Below the pieces are notes generated by a model. It did not search any database. It had not been told where the DNA came from and was given only the letters and a program-made list of their open reading frames with translations. Below are positions 62,646-64,000 of a DNA stretch of 64,000 nucleotides, in pieces. The stretch is taken from assembly GCA_963765555.1 (NCBI GenBank), contig CAVXWX010000008.1, positions 124,001 through 188,000 on the forward strand. Direction: 5' to 3'. Each line of letters opens with the position of its first letter. Position 1 is the first letter of the stretch. The DNA is from JL08 sp963765555 (lineage in GTDB: Bacteria > Pseudomonadota > Alphaproteobacteria > Rhodobacterales > Rhodobacteraceae). The position numbers were made by a program, and so were the translations under genes.

Positions 62646-63338
62646 TCAGCCACGCTTTGGTCGTGTTATCTGGCGTGCACCCATTTGCAAAGGCGGATCA
62701 AAGCGCAAATTATCAAGGGCCAACCCCTGCGGGTCTGCATTTGTCAGCACAAATCCGGCAATGTCGGCCGCCCCATCCGAACGCATGAACCCGAACCCGT
62801 GTTCGCGAACAGGGCTGATCTGCATATCCTGAATGATGCTGCCATCGCGGCGCAGGAATTGCAGTGTTGCAACGCCGTCTTCGCCGCCGCGCAATTCAAA
62901 GGACAAAGCCGATTGATCGCGATCAAACAAAACGGAAATCGCGCCTTCGCCCTGTGCATCGCGTTTGGGGTATCGCGCAGGGCCGAACCCGTTCAATACA
63001 TTGGTGCCGGACATGCGGGTGATCGATAGCGTTTCACCCGGCCCGCCGCTGATCGCAACCAGCGGAGCCAGCGGCACACCGGTGATATGATCGAACGCCC
63101 CCAGCGCTTCGCGCGACTGTCCGGCAAACCGTTCTCCGAATTGAACTCCGTTCACGACAAGCACGTCATCCACCAGACGGCCGGGCCCAAAACTGCTGGG
63201 CATATCGTCAAATGTCACGATCTGTGTCAGGGCCAGTGACTCAGGGTCGACCAGACAAATGGCCTGACCACATGCCAACGCCATGCGCGGGCAAAGCGCC
63301 AGAAAAAGACACAAAAGGCGAAACCGAAGACCAGTCAT
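62646..63338 (-). CDS. Exported conserved hypothetical protein
   Basis: A 230-residue protein with a signal peptide (MTGLRFRLLCLFLALCPRMA, cleaved near ALACGQ). The mature part is mostly beta strand: VTFDDMPSSFGPGRLVDDVL, VQFGERFAGQSREALGAFDH and SALSFELRGGEDGVATLQFL. FDDMP...V..GVQFGERF resembles the start of jelly-roll, PEP-CTERM-like extracellular proteins, but no sorting tail is present. Two cysteines lie near the mature N-terminus. Function unknown. Confidence 0.7.
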   Translation of the reverse strand: MTGLRFRLLCLFLALCPRMALACGQAICLVDPESLALTQIVTFDDMPSSFGPGRLVDDVLVVNGVQFGERFAGQSREALGAFDHITGVPLAPLVAISGGPGETLSITRMSGTNVLNGFGPARYPKRDAQGEGAISVLFDRDQSALSFELRGGEDGVATLQFLRRDGSIIQDMQISPVREHGFGFMRSDGAADIAGFVLTNADPQGLALDNLRFDPPLQMGARQITRPKRG

Positions 63339-63356
63339 AGCCCATGTTAGCACGTC

Positions 63357-63650
63357 TTAGCTGTCGTAGCCTTCAATAATCACAAGATCACCGGTCGACA
63401 CCGGATCGCGCAAGCCTTTGGCGGCCTGGTATTCATCTGAATGATAACATTCCAAGGCCGTTTCGTAGCTTGGAAACTCGATCACGACTGTGCGCGATCT
63501 GGTCGACCCTTCCGCTTCTACGCGCGTGCCGCCCCGCACCAGAAACCGCGCACCGTATTTGGCCAGCGGAATGGCGTTGGCAGCGACGTAGGCTTTGTAG
63601 GCTTCAAAATCATGCACATCGACATGTGCCACCCAGTACCCTTTTGGCAT
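63357..63650 (-). CDS. DUF1330 family protein
   Basis: A 97-residue ferredoxin-like (dimeric alpha-beta barrel) protein. It starts MPKGYWVAHVDVHDFEAYKA; the family pattern continues with YGARFLVRGGTRVEAEGSTR and VIEFPSYETALECYHSDEYQ, then DLVIIEGYDS. DUF1330 members are of unknown function, with a fold shared with antibiotic monooxygenases. The ATG at 63650 gives the conserved start. Confidence 0.85.
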   Translation of the reverse strand: MPKGYWVAHVDVHDFEAYKAYVAANAIPLAKYGARFLVRGGTRVEAEGSTRSRTVVIEFPSYETALECYHSDEYQAAKGLRDPVSTGDLVIIEGYDS

Positions 63651-63679
63651 TTTTTCGCTCCGATTCCAGATGTGCGGCA

Positions 63680-64000
63680 CTAAACCAGCCGCGAGTTTTC
63701 CTTGGCCGCGCGCACGAAATCCTTGAACAGCGGGTGCGGATCAAACGGTTTCGATTTCAGTTCGGGATGGAATTGCACGCCGATAAACCACGGATGGTCC
63801 GGCCATTCCACAATCTCGGGAAGGCGGCCATCGGGTGACATGCCGGAAAAACACAGGCCCGTCTTCTCCAGTTGCTTGCGATACTGGATGTCCACTTCGT
63901 AGCGGTGGCGGTGGCGTTCATCTATGTCTGATCGGCCATAAATTTCGGCCACGCGCGACCCCTGTTTCAGCACCGCATCATAGGCCCCAAGGCGCATGGT
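63680..64000 (-). CDS. pyrG: CTP synthase, C-terminal part (partial)
   Basis: The last 107 residues or so of CTP synthase, which aminates UTP with glutamine nitrogen. TMRLGAYDAV opens the fragment, followed by IYGRSDIDERHRHRYEVDIQ, the typical RHRHRYE motif, and FIGVQFHPELKSKPFDPHPL, which holds the His-Glu pair of the amidotransferase triad. The N-terminal synthetase domain and the nucleophilic cysteine lie beyond the right edge. Confidence 0.92.
   Translation of the reverse strand, partial: TMRLGAYDAVLKQGSRVAEIYGRSDIDERHRHRYEVDIQYRKQLEKTGLCFSGMSPDGRLPEIVEWPDHPWFIGVQFHPELKSKPFDPHPLFKDFVRAAKENSRLV

Noticed and set aside
1..64000. tRNA or rRNA genes
   Set aside because: I looked at the gene gaps for cloverleaf-type arms and T-loop sequences and saw none; a covariance-model scan would be needed to be sure.

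Overview
The window looks like an ordinary chromosomal segment of a GC-rich alphaproteobacterium of the Rhodobacteraceae (Roseobacter-group type). The evidence is protein content and gene order: a ppx-ppk-hda-AI-2E block; proS, a DUF2937 gene and lolC/lolD in a row; phaZ diverging from phaC-phaP-phaR; an LdtR-type regulator; and DUF1194, DUF4105 and TerB-like genes typical of this group. I see no rRNA, tRNA, CRISPR array, prophage or insertion sequence.

Layout. 0-6 kb: the C-terminus of an unknown gene, then polyphosphate metabolism (ppx, ppk1), the replication regulator hda and an AI-2E family permease. 6-12.5 kb: a DinB-like protein, a fasciclin-domain protein, prolyl-tRNA synthetase, the LolCD lipoprotein-release transporter and a malate/lactate-type dehydrogenase. 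12.5-17.5 kb: a small YdcZ-type permease, two c-type cytochromes, an HExxH lipoprotein, a PagL-like lipid A deacylase and topoisomerase IV subunit B. 17.6-32 kb: redox proteins, an AraC regulator, hydrolases, PPK2, a DUF1007/NicO nickel-cobalt transport pair, a MATE exporter, a sulfotransferase-like protein, aspartate aminotransferase, sdhE, ldtR and two VWA-type DUF1194 proteins. 32-36.6 kb: a Slam-like outer-membrane protein with a TbpB-like lipoprotein, thyX, and a more AT-rich PLD-like gene followed by GC-rich repeats. 37-42.8 kb: cold-shock protein, Spx/ArsC protein, a four-gene bufferin (copper-peptide) operon and thrS. 43-51 kb: DUF4105 protein, hydrolases, then the polyhydroxyalkanoate cluster with recognisable PhaR operators. 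51-61 kb: a DegT aminotransferase, then a gamma-glutamyl polyamine-type catabolic cluster with its own polar amino-acid ABC transporter. 61-64 kb: a PhnD-like protein, two TerB-like proteins, two small unknowns and the C-terminus of CTP synthase.

The most interesting systems are the bufferin operon (bufA-bufB-bufC-bufD at 38047-40581) and the Slam-like/TbpB-like surface-lipoprotein pair (32401-34785). The PhaR operators CTGC-N3-GCAG in the phaZ-phaC and phaC-phaP gaps tie the PHA genes into one regulon.

A caution for any reader: thirteen genes, including essential ones (proS, lolC, lolD, parE, thyX), are interrupted by single-base frame breaks, roughly 35-40 in all. They concentrate in 7.4-11.3 kb and 46.3-49.8 kb. 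The protein sequence continues in the next frame each time with conserved residues intact, and most breaks are +1 in short runs. I read this as sequencing or assembly error and annotate these genes as single full-length loci.
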